Source of the DNA: an uncultured Collinsella sp.
GTDB taxonomy: Bacteria > Actinomycetota > Coriobacteriia > Coriobacteriales > Coriobacteriaceae
Assembly (NCBI GenBank): GCA_902491415.1
Contig: CABUHP010000110.1
Span: 1 to 6,137, forward strand
Direction of reading: 5' to 3'
DNA: 6,137 bases
Below the pieces are notes generated by a model. It searched no databases. It was given only the letters and a program-made list of their open reading frames with translations, and was not told the origin of the DNA. The position numbers were made by a program, and so were the translations under genes. Positions within the stretch are counted from its first letter, which is position 1. Every line of letters begins with the position of its first letter. Below are positions 5,699 through 6,137 of the stretch, one piece after another.

Positions 5699-5724
5699 GG
5701 GCAAACTATGCCCACCCCTTTTTT
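5699..5724 (+). terminator. Weak intrinsic terminator after the Trm9-like gene
   Basis: GGGCA (5699-5703) pairs with TGCCC (5709-5713) over a five-base loop, followed by ACCCC and six Ts (5719-5724). It lies 39 bases after the stop codon. The stem is short and the T-tract starts five bases late, so termination is probably partial and trmB may share the transcript. A second small hairpin, CGGCG-ACT-CGCCG (5665-5677), precedes it. Confidence 0.4.
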
Positions 5725-5736
5725 CAACCCATTGAC

Positions 5737-5758
5737 GGAACGCGCAGCTATGCGTTCC
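5737..5758 (+). repeat. 7-bp inverted repeat in the trmB leader
   Basis: GGAACGC (5737-5743) and GCGTTCC (5752-5758) are exact complements with an eight-base loop, extendable by a G-U pair. The repeat ends 12 bases before the trmB Shine-Dalgarno at 5771. No T-tract follows, so it is not a terminator. A leader hairpin or an operator are both possible. TTGACG at 5732-5737 resembles a -35 box, but no good -10 follows at normal spacing. Confidence 0.4.
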
Positions 5759-5780
5759 ATACTTATGACCAAGGAGCCTC

Positions 5781-6137
5781 ATGGGAGCCGTCCACGTTCG
5801 CACGCCTAAGAACTTTGTGCTCGAGGAGCGCCTGGAGCGCTACGCCGATGCAATTGAGACGAACCCCGAGGCCTATGCCGGAGATTGGCGCGGGGCCTGT
5901 GCGCCAGTTGGCAGCAAGCCTTTCGAACACCTTCACCTGGATCTTGGTTGTGGCAAGGGAACGTACCTTGTTGAGCGTGCGGCCCACGAGCCAAACACGC
6001 TCTTTATCGGCATGGACCAGGAGCCCATCTGCATCGCCTATGCCGCACAGAAAATCTGCGAGCAGGAACTGACCAACGCACTCGTCCTGCCCCGAGGCGC
6101 CGCATCGCTGCCGCAGCTGTTTACCGCAGGCGAGCTC
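5781..6137 (+). CDS. trmB: TrmB-like tRNA (guanine-N7)-methyltransferase, N-terminal part
   Basis: The frame is open from ATG 5781 to the window edge, giving 119 codons of a protein cut by the boundary (TrmB is usually about 200-240 aa). TrmB methylates N7 of G46 in the variable loop of tRNA with SAM. The N-terminus (MGAVHVRTPKNFVLEERL) is followed by SAM motif I LHLDLGCGKGTYLVERA (51-67), FIGMDQEP (75-82) with the acidic residue of the second strand, and YAAQKICEQELTNALVLPRG (87-106). These match the TrmB blocks LELGCGKGxF, FIGIExxxxxxxxAxxKA and NvxLlrgDA, although the conserved Asp of the last block is Ala here (RGAA, 105-108). The Shine-Dalgarno AAGGAG (5771-5776) lies four bases upstream. 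The catalytic C-terminal blocks are outside the window, so the call rests on the first half. Confidence 0.82.
   Translation, partial: MGAVHVRTPKNFVLEERLERYADAIETNPEAYAGDWRGACAPVGSKPFEHLHLDLGCGKGTYLVERAAHEPNTLFIGMDQEPICIAYAAQKICEQELTNALVLPRGAASLPQLFTAGEL

Overview
The window is GC-rich, densely packed bacterial chromosome. Short intergenic gaps, good Shine-Dalgarno sites, the Ala/Asp/Arg-rich protein composition and an Elp3 gene inside a bacterial operon suggest a high-GC Gram-positive. My best guess is a gut Coriobacteriia such as Collinsella. This is inference from composition and gene content, because no rRNA or other marker lies in the window. I see no tRNA, CRISPR array, insertion sequence or phage gene.

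Layout. Positions 21-2804 (minus strand) hold a two-gene unit: elp3 (tRNA wobble-uridine modifying radical SAM/GNAT enzyme), followed with zero spacing by a membrane-anchored methyltransferase of the spermidine-synthase-like fold. Upstream of elp3 is a strong hairpin terminator (2825-2854), which ends a second minus-strand unit at 2902-4520. That unit is a membrane-tethered XRE-type regulator overlapping by 4 bp a DUF4097-type beta-repeat membrane protein. A 267-bp divergent control region (4521-4787) holds a near-consensus promoter for the plus strand, a 13-bp perfect dyad placed to affect both directions, and further inverted repeats. On the plus strand are a Trm9/ALKBH8-like methyltransferase (4788-5660), a 120-bp gap with a weak terminator-like hairpin and a second inverted repeat, and the start of a TrmB-like tRNA (guanine-N7) methyltransferase (5781 to the window edge).

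How the genes may fit together. In eukaryotes Elp3 (within Elongator) makes cm5U34 in tRNA and Trm9/ALKBH8 methylates it to mcm5U34. This window has a stand-alone Elp3 and, about 2 kb away across the divergent promoter region, a methyltransferase with several Trm9-like signatures, followed by a TrmB-like gene. A bacterial Elp3 plus Trm9-like wobble-uridine pathway is the most interesting hypothesis here. The XRE/DUF4097 pair looks like a membrane-associated regulator with an envelope partner. It may control its own divergent promoter region and, by readthrough, possibly elp3.
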